Positions 8,388-20,628 of a DNA stretch of 64,000 bases are shown piece after piece. The notes beneath the pieces were generated by a model, which was given only the letters and a program-made list of their open reading frames with translations, did no database searches and was not told the DNA's origin. The position numbers and the translations under genes are program-made. The first letter of the stretch is position 1, and every line of letters starts with the position of its first letter. The DNA comes from Prostheceraeus crozeri (lineage: Eukaryota; Platyhelminthes; Polycladida; Euryleptidae): contig CAJQUW010007039.1 of NCBI GenBank assembly GCA_907163375.1, positions 310,001-374,000 on the forward strand. Reading direction: 5' to 3'.

Positions 8388-11300
8388 AGATAGCAATGGT
8401 TCAAAAAATGATCTTCTCTTCTGATTTATCTCCGAAGAAAGTAGTAGAACTATATAGGATCTTCTAACAAGTTGAGTAGTTGGGATATACGAAGCAAAGA
8501 AGATGAAATTATTTTTGATCAGCGAGGTTTAGTACTTATGCAGTTCATTATCCACATGATCACCAAATATTAAAATGTCTATCTGAAAGCAAAAATTGAC
8601 GACTGTAACTAAATCTTAGCTGACTATATTAGGATATCCACGAGACATGTAAGCGGATGTTCAGTTGAGTGCCTCTTCAGTTCAGTACCTTTTCGGTAGT
8701 ATGAACTGAGTTTCAGATCGACAGGTAAAAGAAATAAGGAAATCGAGTCTCCTGAGCAGAGCAGTAGGTTTTTAGTCATTGCCTGATTTTATAAATACAA
8801 TTTACATTAGTTCTGCTACCGCCAACGACAGGTTGATGTCCATATAGTCAGTACATGTACTCGCATCTCCGAACGCTAAGACCTAACAAAGGACAAATTC
8901 GAACAAGGATTATCTCCGTCAGCAGCAGCGGCATCTGAAGTGGAATCAGGAGTTCATTTCGCAGTGAGGATGAGGCCGCACCCATTTGTGTCGCCGCTGC
9001 TGAGAGATAGCGAATTCGTCCTTATTGAGTCGATACACTCCGTCAGTTGAGCGGAACCGAACTGAACTCGCACTGTGTAATAAACGACGTTGCAGGCTGC
9101 TGCTGCTGCTGCTGAGTCACGCGCCTGTGTCGAGGATCGAACTGCAACTTCGCTACGAAGTTATTAAGGCTAAGCCTTTGTTGCGTTGATAGAAAGGAAA
9201 CGGGAAACTGTTTCCACTTGGTAATGACGGCAATGCACAGCGGCTGCAAAGGGGATGTAAAGATGCATAGAATGTAGTGTCGATCTCCGATTAATCAGTG
9301 TTCATTGAATTCAGGCAATTCGCAGTGTCATAGCGGTCGAAATATGCAATATTGCAAGCATTTATTTTTGACAAGTTGGCCATGGTCCCGTGACTTGGTT
9401 AATGGCACGGACTGCCGATCAAAAGGTGAGGAGCTCAAGGTTGACTTGGAGCCCTACCGAGTAACTAGACATTTGCCTTTTCTGCATTTCTGCTGACACT
9501 GGAAATAAAGCATCGGGCAAAATAATGACCGTCACATGTAGGATTTTCGTCAATTTGTGAAGTTTCATTGAAGCAGTCTCAGCTAGTTGTCAGTTTCGAT
9601 GGGAGCCTGATCCACATGTTTCGGATATTTTCTCATTCATCTGCGCTGTAAGTATTTGTCGTTCTGATTTTCTTTGCTTGCATTTTTCAGTTTAAAAGCA
9701 TCATATTGACAAAATTTTTGAAACATTTACTTCTATAACTTCTTTCATTTTTGACTGGTATATATACATGTATGTATGATACCTTGATAATTTAGTCACA
9801 ATCTCCACCAAGTCGCTAGCACAGAAAAACCTTCCTTCAGACTTTCTTGGTCGACCAGATCCCTTCTTCTTTTTAACATCTCCTTCTGCTTTCCATCGAC
9901 ACCACCACCTCCAAACAACGACTCTCGATAGTCACAGCTCTTCGGCAACACTCGCACAACTTCTACCACAACGAATCATTCCAATAGTCATACCTCTGGT
10001 AAACTGATCGTGTGCCATTTTATTTTACAAAGGCTGGATTTCAGTTCACGTTTATGTTCAATTTGTAAAAGCAATTGTGACAGTTGTATCGATATCAAAA
10101 TTTGAAATTTGACCACCATGGATCTTTCTCCATTCTCTAATGTGTTGAATGGTAATACATGGAAAGCGAGATATTACATCATACCTGAGAAAAAAATGAA
10201 ACAAACTTCAATTCAAGCCAATGATAGTTTGTTTCATTAATTATGTCAATGAGTATATATTCAGGTAACTAAACAACAGTCGATCACGGGTAAAATTGTG
10301 CTCTATGCAAGGTAGTATTGTCCAATATATAGTGCGCAGGATGAAGATTGTTATTAATGTTGTTTTGGCCCGTTTGGTGTAAAAACAAATTGACGTCAGT
10401 CTCCAGAGTCGACCGATTGCCCTCCAATTTGTCAGCAACATTGTGTGGCGTAAATTTAGCTTGGGTCCGAGTGGATGGTTAGAATTATGCTACTGCACAT
10501 CCCATCTGGAGCACCTGATAAGGTTATGCCCCGTTCGTTCTTCCTCTTTGCCATATCGCAATCTGCCTCTTCTACTTAACTGATACGATGATGATGCTTC
10601 TTTAGAAGACGAGAATGTCAGAATCATGAATTGTTGATACCGAGCGCATTATGATGTATAACAGTCATTCAAAATGTTGTATATTTGAGTTTTTACAATT
10701 TTTTTGATAAAGTTTTACGGCTGAGTATCAATGCATGGACGGCAATAGTTCAGAGACTTAACTTCATCGTCAGATTGTCAAGAAAATCTTTAAATGTGAA
10801 CATTTTGGTGACCTGATCATCGAGTTACTCACATGCATGTCAATAATGCATGACATACTTCTATGAGCAACCATCTCAGAAAAAATTCCACTTTTTCAAA
10901 ATTGTGAAATATTGTATTGCATTATTCAAACAATTTTCAACTTATTGGCTTATTAATATTGTTCATTTACGGCTTCGTAGAATGTTTGCAATGAAATCTG
11001 ACGTTTATGCTTCTATATTCATGATCCGTGTGTGTGTTTGTGTTATTTATGATATCTGAAAACCAGGTAAATCAATGTAAATGTATGAATTACAGTGTGT
11101 TTTCAGATTTGAGACCTTCGTAATTAGACAGTAAGTTGCAGTTCGCCCAATTAAGTCCTCATAATTGAGTCTTAATATCTATTTTTTATTCACTCTTTTC
11201 CGTTAGATACCTGTGTACACTGTATAGCTATCTCACGCTTCATCTTCTTATCTATCGTTCGGCTGCTCTATTTCTATTCCCTTGATGGAGTCGTTTACTG

Positions 11301-11409
11301 CGAACTCCGCCCTTTTCATCTTCATTCAATCGCCAACAATGAGACTGTCGCTACTCCTTTACGACAAGATCTTTGTCCGAATCTCACCCGTGTCCCATTC
11401 CATCAACAG
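8388..11409. other. Non-coding stretch, pbx intron
   Basis: Contains a short (CTG)n run near 9096-9115 and a pyrimidine-rich patch near 9880-9960. No coding exon recognised. The polypyrimidine/AG before 11410 is the only convincing splice signal. Confidence 0.5.
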
Positions 11410-11483
11410 GAAGCACACTCTCAATTGCCACCGGATGAAGCCAGCCCTCTACAGCGTCCTTTGCGAAATCAAAGAGAAGACGG
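11410..11483 (+). CDS. pbx: Pbx/extradenticle exon, end of PBC-A
   Basis: A 74 bp exon. The acceptor is CCATCAACAG before 11410 and the donor is GTAAGT at 11484. The first base completes an Arg codon from the missing upstream exon. The next 24 codons read [13 protein letters not shown] and then [11 protein letters not shown], near-identical to the PBC-A domain of Pbx proteins. The final base starts a Val codon completed by the exon at 28772, recreating the family sequence EKTVLSIR across the junction. PBC-A takes part in binding Meis/Prep partners and nuclear export. The start codon and about 60 N-terminal residues are encoded outside the recognised exons. Confidence 0.95.
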
Positions 11484-14400
11484 GTAAGTTAATTACATCT
11501 TTATATTCAAGCTCTGGGTGATGTTGAGGATGCGCTCCCTTCATTCATTAGATACAATGTATTAGTGGCAGATTAGAAAGACTGACAATGAGCGGTTTTA
11601 TTCGGTATGAATATGTATGCTTTGTCATAGATACAGAAGATGAATACTGATCGCCGGTTGAAGGCCAGTGCCGAGCTGAATCGGACCGATCAGGAAGTTT
11701 CAGGTCAAATATGACCGCGGTTTTTCTACTAAATATTCCACTTTCTACCCACTAATGTAAATGAATAGATTAAAGAAATGCCTTGTTTAATTCTAAGATA
11801 AAATGTTAAAAGCATGTGTCACTCGATGGTGTATTATTCCTTTAACAACCAAGACATAATCGAGCAGCAATGTTTTCTATCTTGGATTTAACGTCTACAA
11901 CGTTCCTTAAAGAAAGCTTCAGGCTATGTTATTGTTTCCACAAAGCTTACATTCAGATGAATGAAATTTGTGTATAAATGATATTAGGACATTGAATATG
12001 TGACGAATTTATGAGCGCCAGGATAGTGCATGCTTATTTCCGATCAATAGCGTCAAAGTTATGCAGATGCAAGTTTATTAGAGGTGTAACTTCATAAAGT
12101 TTTCGTTATATTTGCTTTTAGAAACATCATAGTTTTTCAAGAATTATATTCTATTGAATTAAATAACATTTGACTTCTATTTTCTCACTTAAAACATCGG
12201 AAAATACATGTATATTGATGACTTATTTGATTCCATAAGTTACATAAAGTGCTTTGACAGGCATTTCAGAACAGATGTCAAAGTACGCAAAAGTTGCATT
12301 TTCCTTAAAGCTGAAACTTGTTGTCAATCCAGTAGACATCGTAGAATCAACCCGACAGTACACCTACGCCACATATAAGATGTAATCAAATGACCGGAAA
12401 ATGACTGTTGTAGGCCTAATTAGGTCAATGATTTCACAATTTTGTCTGAATATATGATTATGTGATTAGAATGTATGCGAATTTACTTCGAACGATTGAA
12501 TTGTATACTCAACTTACAAGTCGATCGCTAGCTGTAGTGACAATTTATTTAGTCTGTAAATTCAAATGTGTTTTGTGTATGTGGCGACACGCACCTCTTT
12601 GTCACCAAAGTGACGAGAAATTATGCAATTGCAGTTCGAGCACCAGACGATATGACGAATTGTTACAAACGCAAATCACCATTTTTAGAATTTCGGAAAT
12701 CCCTTCACTGAGAGTGATCTATCAACGGCACGATTGACAGTTGATAGGTATATTAAGATCATTATAATTTACTCATCATAGGGAGGTGAAGTCAGAGTTT
12801 CTGCTAGCAATACATACATGAAGACAGACTCCAAAATAATGCAATTTTATCGCAGAATGTTTCGTTTAATCTGAGTTTGAGTGGGTTGTAGTAGCGATTA
12901 GTGGTTCCATTCTTTCGTACCAAAATGCGAGCTCTATTCCGGAGAAACTTCTACTTAGGATTGAAGTTCTGATTCGAGATATTACAGATCTTATGTTCGG
13001 GAAGTGCGTTCTGAGCATGTTTCATCTAGTCACAGCATAACGAAGCGGAAGCGGTTGCTATTACAGCATAACGATGCGATGGCACTATTCAATGAAGATT
13101 AATCTGATATTTATCCTAATTCTTTTGACTTCTGATGTCAGATACAGCTTTGATTGTGTAATTGTCATTGCAGTGATACTTTGTCTCTGATAAAATGAAA
13201 TCGCCCTCGTTTTGACATCATGTTAATATACGTCTAGTCCTATGAGAACTGCTGACGTGGTCTTAGATGGATATCTAACAGATCTATCAAGTGAGGAAGC
13301 AATTAATCATTAGAATTCGGAAATCTCGTGGAATACCAGAAAATGGAGTTTGTGCAAATGATGTCAATGTTTGAATTTTTGAAGGACATTTTAACGTACA
13401 GAAGAAATTTCAGAACTTAGCCGTTGCATCTGACGTTAAGCTTTTAAAACAAGAGTAAGTCAAGTCAGAAACCGTTGACTCTGGGTTGCACACTATTTCA
13501 TTTGTGTTGAGCTTTAATGCCGATGCTAAGTTGTACATTCATGGTGAGTTTCATGACTTTGATAAGGCTGTTTCATCGTTGAAGGTTTTCACAGCATTGA
13601 GAATAAACAGCAGCCTGGCTATATATTATAATAGGAATCAAAATTTTTCCTTACTGGCCACAGAATGACTGCTGGTTTATCTGCTGAAAATCTTTTATCA
13701 ATGATTATCAATGTCATTGTTCTTTCAAGGCAGTGATCGAATACCAAGACTTCAGTATGATCTGTTTCACACCTTACCCTATTGTCATACCTTTTGATCG
13801 TAAACTTATCAATAAATCGCATACTGGATGCTCCAAATGTCTGTGCTTCCTGGATTTCAGCCTTCGAAGTATATTATGCACCATTTAAAAATACTAATTT
13901 GTTGTCAAACTGGTATTGTTTTATGAAGTCAAAGAAGAGCACATGTCAGAAGTTGCCGGAGGTTTTGCGTTTTCTAGCAGATAGTACCTTACAATTCTGC
14001 GGTTGATTTTCATAGCCATCGCGTGTAATTTATTGAAATTCTTTCGTAGAAGCATGTCATAATTTTGAAATGGTAATCATAAATTGCACCAATCAATTTC
14101 CTCTTGACATCGAGACATCGAGGCCTAATTGACATCACTAGTTGTTCTGTGAAGATTAGATATAATAATCATAGTAATACGTTGCTACCACACTTGGGTT
14201 ACTCCAGTTAACTTATAAAACATCAATTGTCAAAATCAGTTGACATATTAAAATGATTAAACATTATTGAACATCTGCATTTACGTCAGTGTATGCATTT
14301 TCATGTATTTGATACTATGTTTCAAATATATACATGGATGACAAGACATTGCTTGAAATTTTTTAAATTCAAGTTAGTTTAAATTGCACCTACAAATATT

Positions 14401-14867
14401 TGCTATTCGCAGGGACCGATTAAAAAGTTCACCTTCCTAAAACCGATGTAACACAACACTTTTGATATTGCTATGATAGATTCATCAATGCGCACACATT
14501 TTTGCAAGTATTCATTTGTCACTTGATCATTAATACAGTGATGGTTGCGTTGATGCATTTGGGCACCCATCCTATCCAGATTCTGGTCGATGTAATGAGA
14601 AAGAAGCTGTTCCGAATTTAAAGTTTGAAGCACTTTGTGAGGAAAGCCATTAACCAAAAAACACTTACTTTTACTCTGGCTAACAAATTTTGTTTTGTGT
14701 TTTTCTGAAACTTTTCCAATACAATGTAGATAAGTTTGGTAAGTCATGTTTGTCAAAATTTAGCGTACATTTCAAAAAAATCAATTAAAGCATCCTTAAA
14801 TGTATGATGCGAGGAACATCTTCTTTCACAAATTTGTCTTGCGTTTTGGATGAATATGATGATGGCC
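11484..14867. other. pbx intron, non-coding
   Basis: First part of a 17.3 kb intron. No repeat ends, RNA gene or exon recognised here. A minus-strand open frame at 14403-14756 (117 codons) resembles no known protein. Confidence 0.5.
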
Positions 14868-15045
14868 TGGCGTCACTACTCCCCCTGGACGGTGCTGACA
14901 CAGTCAGACTTTAATCTGGAGCGTTATGATCTTTTAGTCCGAATGCCCTACCTGACGACTTTCAATGACACTTTCGGAGCTCGACCTCTGGACCGAAAGA
15001 TCGCTAGGCCGGCCTAGCACTTAACCACTGTGCTACGGAGACCAC
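14868..15045 (-). mobile_element. tRNA-derived SINE, copy 1
   Basis: On the minus strand the head starts GGTCTCCGTAGCACAGTGG, which contains a pol III A box (TAGCACAGTGG). A B box-like GGTCGAGCTCC follows about 50 bp on. The body (GTCATTGAAAGTCGTC, GACTAAAAGATCATAACG, CAGCACCGTCC) is shared with copies at 22862 and 42795. It lies antisense inside the pbx intron. SINEs move using LINE reverse transcriptase in trans. Confidence 0.8.
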
Positions 15046-16484
15046 ACGCTTTCAAAAATTAAAATGTGATTCAAAAGACAATCTAACCAATGTTCTCGTG
15101 CATGCCAGTACTACCGATGGTCACCGGTCGAAGCCAGTTTGTGTATCGCTGGTTCCCTTTGAGCTGTAGGCGATGTAGCGGGGTGAAGAGTGACAGGTTG
15201 AAGTGTGACGAAGTTGAATGGCTAGAGGGGCGGAGCTCATGGTCGGCAAAGACAGAACCATTTGTGGCGAGAGGCCCTCCGACCGCGTTTACGCACGGCC
15301 ACCGATTTCACTGATGCTAGCGTGAATTACGATCAGGATTACGTTCGCTCATGTGTAAAGAACTGTATCTGTAATTTCACGCAGATTTGAATAAATTTGT
15401 GACTATCTCCTGTCTGATTTAAACCGTATTCGATACACTATGTTAGTTCATTGAAAATATCAGTTATAGGCTTGCCTGTACACTTTTTTGTACACCCTTT
15501 CCAATCCATGAGCAACAACATTGTCAGTTAAATAGTAAAATATTTCAGGACAATAGCAATCTTCATTTTTGACATGAGAATGTCGTTAAATTCACTGATT
15601 TTGAATTCTTCTATCTCAATTCAAGAGCAAAATCCTCAAGTCATAATTGTTGCTTCAAAAAATTTAGTTCTTTTATCATAGAAGTATAAGTTTGTGATTG
15701 TAGGCGATCAGGTTTTTCAGGAGTTTATCCATTATTGTTTTTCCAAGAGAAAAGGAAGAAATACCAACTTTCTTGGTCACTCCTTTTTAATTTCACGTGT
15801 ACGCCACCGCACCACGTGAAAGCCAATGACCGAGAATTCTGTGCAGCTTGTTCAATAAAATAATTCATTATTTTATTGATCGTAAAATGGATAAGGAGTT
15901 ACCAAGAGAGTTGGGTTTCCTTTTCATTTTGAAAGAACAAAAAAGTTTGTCATCAAAATGCACTATCTAAAAATTTGTAACACCCATAACCTAATCATGG
16001 CTCAAGTTATAGGTCAATTCATTATTCGTATTTGAGCTTAAATGTGATTTCCCTTTCGTTTTTCTTTATTGTACTGTAAAGTTAACCAAATTAAAGCTTG
16101 TCAGATGCATCTTAAATGTAGTGAGTAATAAATAAATCTTGAGTTTTGTTGAATAAATTTTGCAATCAAAAGACTTTCAGGAAGCATGAAGTATCCAAAT
16201 GAATCATACATTTCAAAATCAAGAGTTACTCGTGATTAATGTATTCTTCTGCCAAACAGGTATAGGAATCAACAGATGCTGATAAATGTTTCTCACTCAC
16301 ATTGGTTTCTGTTACACAAGAAGTGGATTGTGCCCTTAATTGCTCTGAAGATGCAATGCGCGATTGCTGTGCAGTTGATGTCTAATTTCTGCCATCAGTC
16401 TTCTAAATTCCGAGTGTTCGGATCTCTCAAGGTCTTGCACCGATCGTTAGATTTCGTATTATAGCGTGCGCTGTATTGTCATGA
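15046..16484. other. pbx intron, non-coding
   Basis: A GC-richer patch at about 15100-15330 stands out from the AT-rich intron and could be a conserved regulatory block, but nothing in the sequence alone proves that. The remainder is unremarkable. Confidence 0.4.
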
Positions 16485-16610
16485 TCTTTACCAGGTTTAT
16501 TGTGGGACACACAAAACAATGCACGAGCTAGCGAATAATAGTCTACTTGGTGGTACCGACGTTTCGGAGTTTGTCCTTTGTCAAGGCAATTCGGAAAAGT
16601 GCGCTGTATT
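16485..16610 (-). repeat. PLE-terminus-like fragment
   Basis: The minus strand reads CTTGACAAAGGACAAACTCC and then GAAACGTCGG. The GGAC..(G)TCC hairpin followed by GAAACGTC is the layout seen at ends of many Penelope-like and hammerhead-bearing repeats. The CTGANGA core is not intact and the stem I strands do not pair, so it would be a relic at best. Confidence 0.3.
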
Positions 16611-16774
16611 GTATGAGATATTTAATTGTCATGCATACCAAGAGAAATCCCCACGTCGCACGTTTCCAGCAGCGATCCACTCAGTTATTTAAGCTATCAA
16701 ATGCGTGAATTGAAAAGTTGATGTCATTCAGACAGCTATCATATCACATTTGTAGTTTTCTGATATGCTTTTTC

Positions 16775-17568
16775 CAGGGTTGGTCATAACCCGCACGTCG
16801 ATTGAAATCCCGTTTCACCCGCCCGGGCGGGTTTCTCGGGTGGGTTTTCCCTCTGACACCCTATCGTGTAAGAATCGTTGTGGTCCCCAGCGTCATCTTC
16901 ACAGAAGCTACCTATCATATTTTAGAGATGCCTAGAAATTTTAAGACTGGATATAGAAGAAAATTGTCGTTAAATTCACATATCGTACATTTTGTATATG
17001 TAGATATAAGCATAAGTTACTAAGATAGGCATCATTTTTTTTGGAGGATCCTGCACATGGTTGACGGCATTGAAAGTGCAGGATCACTTGAGGAGTGTCT
17101 TGTTGAGCCTGACGAACTAGTTTGATTTTCCTCTTTATAGTTTTGTTACAAGATTTTTATGACAAGGTTTTCTTATCAATAATGCTTGTTATCTAGAAAT
17201 TATGATTCAAAAAAATATTTAGATGGATGGTTAATTCAGAATCAATCTACTCATACTCATTCAAATTCTGTGATCAAATTGTTTTTGTTCTTTTCAAGAT
17301 TTTATGACATGCTTTACCCACGTTCATTTTCTACAGTCTATGAAAATGCAAATTATATGTAAAAGTCCTATTTTTGTTTAAAATGTATACTTGTACACAG
17401 CGTATATATAGTAAAATGGCGTTTACACATTCCACAAAAATGCATGACCGTATGTAAATAACCAGTAACTTGTGGAAAATCCTTCATGTTGAAAAAACCG
17501 AAAATCCCGCCCCTTTAACCCGAAAATGAAAAACTCGAAAAACGCGGTTTTCCAGGGGACCAACCCTG
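16775..17568. mobile_element. hAT MITE with perfect 8 bp duplication
   Basis: The ends CAGGGTTGGTC / GACCAACCCTG are inverted, and a perfect 8 bp direct repeat GCTTTTTC flanks them (16767-16774 and 17569-17576). This is diagnostic of a hAT-superfamily insertion. Length is 794 bp. Near the left end is a 14 bp GC palindrome, CCCGCCCGGGCGGG. The interior has no transposase-like frame. Intact duplications suggest moderate age. Confidence 0.9.
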
Positions 17569-17576
17569 GCTTTTTC

Positions 17577-18725
17577 AGGTCAGCAATTTTGATTGGGTGG
17601 AGGGTGGAATATCATAACACCAGTACTAATTGCTTTGGATGTAAAATTCTTCCCGATTGAATCCACTAGATATGTTTGCGGTGCAGCAATTCTGTGTTTG
17701 CCTGATCGTCATCGACAGCGAAAATTAACCAATGAACGTCAACTCAGTCGCATTTCACAGGCATGCGCTATGCGCTAAGTCGGATATCTTCCAAAGAAAG
17801 CGAAGATTCAGTGTCGAATGAAACTTTTAGTTAGTTCTTTGTCCTCGCCGTATAAATGAATTCAACAATTGATTGCGTGAAAGCTCCGACAAATGTTGTA
17901 CGATGAAGTACGCTATTGATTTCAGCGGCAACTCCATCACTTCTTTGATTAAGAGATTTCTAACATTCCGTGTAATAAAGATAAAAAGCAAGTGATGTCA
18001 TAGCTTTTGTGACTACATACATGTAGATGCAAGGTCACATCACGTTCGATAATTTTGAAGTGCAATGATTTTCTAGTTGTTTTCAATATAAGATTTCAGA
18101 AAACTTTATCTTAGCACACAAAAATTCTTAGTCAGTGATAATTTCAAGTCTACTACATAGTGATGAAAATTTAGTTGTCAGTTGCGACCCTTGATGTGTA
18201 AAATGATAGTGTTGTTGTGCAGTGAAAGAATATCTGCCTAATCGCTGACAATGAGTGAAAGTTTGCAAAAAATCAACTTATTATCATCTGATAAGCTTGA
18301 ATGCGGTTGAATGTTAGGTAATTTGAATGCAACAGACAAGACTGAATTATACTAGTAAATGGTGTGCGGACATTACACGAGTGCGCACAAACTCAAAAAC
18401 TGTTGACGGCGTCTACTTAATACTTATTTATTAGAGGAGATGATCTTCAATGAATGCAAATATCTCGATTATGTCATTCTAGTCCTAATGCCACTATATG
18501 TTAAAATAATTAAAGGTTACACCACACGCGTGAAACGCGAGTTTGATCGCTCGTGGTGCAGCCGAATTGTCGCCACACATTTCTGACATTGCTTCCTCGG
18601 TGTATGAGTTGTATGAATCATAGATATCGGACCGCGTGACCAATGATTTCTGAAACCGTTTCTAAACAGGCTAAACTATCGACAGGCAGAATTTCACATA
18701 GAAATAAACTGTTTTATTGAAGTTC
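17577..18725. other. pbx intron, non-coding
   Basis: No recognisable features. Confidence 0.5.
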
Positions 18726-18783
18726 GCTAGAATGGAAATTGACTCAAGGTCACGGCACATCCGGGGGAACTAAGTTGGGGCAT
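18726..18783 (+). repeat. Dispersed repeat fragment, copy 1
   Basis: Shares CTAGAATGGAAATTG and CCGGGGGAACTAAGTTGGGG with the reverse complement of 60852-60909, at similar spacing. Probably the end of an unidentified transposon family. The inverted words TTCCATTCTAG recur at about 18917, so a fold-back arrangement is possible. Confidence 0.5.
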
Positions 18784-19457
18784 GAATGACCAATTAAGAG
18801 CTTAGATTTACACATGTGACTGATTCTAGTCCAATGATGAAGACGTTGACAGGTGTATCTAAGTGAAAATGCGTGCGATTTTTGTGCCACTATTGTGTTT
18901 TGCATGAAGATTAACTTCCATTCTAGAGGTTTTATTGTTGTCAATTTCTATGGAATTTCATTGTCTAGTTGGCTTGTCATAGACTTAGGGAGGAAGCATG
19001 CTTTGTCAACTAGCGCGAAGGTTTTCTATCTCTCAGTTGTGTTTTCTGTTCTTTAAGTAGCTAACTTCATGATTAATTGTCAGTTACTATTGCTATGATG
19101 GAGAGAATGGACTTCTATTACATAATATAATCAACCAGAGCAAACCCTCTAAATGTTTTCTCTTAAGACATGGCAATCATCAAAGAGCTTTTCTATATCA
19201 GCAGCTCAAACGGATCTTCTAATCTTTGAAATCTTACCGTTATGTATCAGGGAACAAAGTTAAAAGATCTCTATGATTGAAACTCATTCATTTTTGGATC
19301 TGGTTGTTAAATTGCTAAGGTAGAGTTTCTACAATTACATAGAAATCGGTTCAATGTGCTGCATCACACTTGCTAAGAAGTTGCACTAGTCATGCTTGTC
19401 AGTCTCACAACTGTGGGTGCATGTGAATTGGAACACACTGGGGTGTGACTTACACTG
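18784..19457. other. pbx intron, non-coding
   Basis: No recognisable features apart from the inverted words noted for the preceding repeat. Confidence 0.45.
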
Positions 19458-19460
19458 TTA

Positions 19461-20625
19461 GGGCTATTTCACACATGCGACTTTTTGCAGCGCGATTGTC
19501 GTTAAAATTTGGAATTGGCCTTTCACACTGGACTTCGCTTTCTGGGATTGTCAATCATCGTAAAACCATTTCGATCTCGATTTCATGAGACATAGAAAGT
19601 GAATATGCCCTAGCCTATTGTAGAAGGATTTGAACCAAAAGTACTCCGAAAGCAGGCTGCAGTTGCATGTGTTCTTGTTTTCATCGAAATCGGTAGGAAA
19701 TCTGCTATCAGAATTTCTAAAATTTATTACATAGTTCGTGATAATATTCAAAATTAACAGAAAACATATTGCAGCAATTTTGTCTCGCCGTCTGCTCTGT
19801 ATAATAGACATGTAAGCTCATTTGAAAGACATAGAAATCTCAGCAACCTTTTCATTCAGTTCATCGATAAAAGTGGTCGATTGCGTCATCTATTCATAGC
19901 ACAAATTAACAAATTCTCACGAAGCGACCACTTTCATCATATCAGTAAGAAAATAACCACTTTCACAATCTACTGCATCGATGGTCAATATCCTCTGCTT
20001 TTGCAAGTGCTCCAGTCTAATCAATAAAGCTTGTGCATGGGCAAGGCCCTCTGGGAGTCTTGCATGTCATTAAAATAATCCTCTCCATGGTGGAAGCCAT
20101 GCGAGTCATCAACTTCTTCATATTCTGGGAAATATTCGATGGACATAGCTTTCCAATTGTCTCTGTTGGCCATTGTTCCACGGAAAAGGGATTGCGAAGG
20201 CAAGAATTTCTCTCCATGGTGTACGCCATAAGCACCATCAACTTCTTCATGCTCTAGGGATCAGTTTGGTGTGTGGATCACCGAAAACTGACCACTGACG
20301 GCTGAGAACGAGGTCAAAATGTAAATTGGTGATAATTACTGACTTCAGTCATTGTTGTTAGCACGCGCATTGGCTACAGTATTGATTGATTTACACGAAG
20401 TTCGAGAGCATCAACACTTTGGAAATCAAAGATTTTATTCCAGATAGAATCGGTTCTACCTAGCGAAAATCAACACTTCGGAATGCGTTTTAATCGCCAC
20501 ATCATGCTGAACTCAGAAATGTTCTCAGTTTGACATGATGTTAAATATCATTTGTAGGTCAAAAACCAAAATCGCGCGATTTACTCGCGGCAAAATGAAA
20601 ACGCGCGACATGTGTGAAGCAGCCC
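19461..20625. mobile_element. Harbinger-like DNA element with TTA duplication
   Basis: The left end GGGCTATTTCACACATG and the right end (reverse complement GGGCTGCTTCACACATG) are inverted repeats. They are flanked by TTA on both sides (19458-19460 and 20626-20628), matching the TWA target of PIF/Harbinger elements. Length is 1165 bp. It is too short for the usual transposase plus Myb-like gene pair, and no DDE motif was seen. It contains the minus-strand open frame at 20024-20260. Confidence 0.7.
20024..20260 (-). pseudogene. Unrecognised open frame with two internal repeats
   Basis: A minus-strand frame of 79 codons between stops, with no convincing start. Two copies of a 17-residue unit lie 43 residues apart: EHEEVDGAYGVHHGEKF and EYEEVDDSHGFHHGEDY. 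The repeats match at both protein and DNA level with changes mostly at third positions or conservative, which suggests it once coded. It ends HKLY-stop. A CCCTAG just before the first repeat could be a splice acceptor. It lies inside the Harbinger-like element, so it may be a captured host exon or part of that element's second protein. I do not recognise the family. Confidence 0.35.
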
Positions 20626-20628
20626 TTA

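Noticed and set aside
1-11409. First pbx exon(s) encoding the N-terminus and the start of PBC-A
   Set aside because: I searched by eye for codons of the conserved GDILQQIM / DQSLDEAQA block and did not find it; it is probably upstream of the window.
16485-16610. GAAACGTCGG as an active hammerhead
   Set aside because: The CTGANGA core is altered and the stem I strands do not pair.
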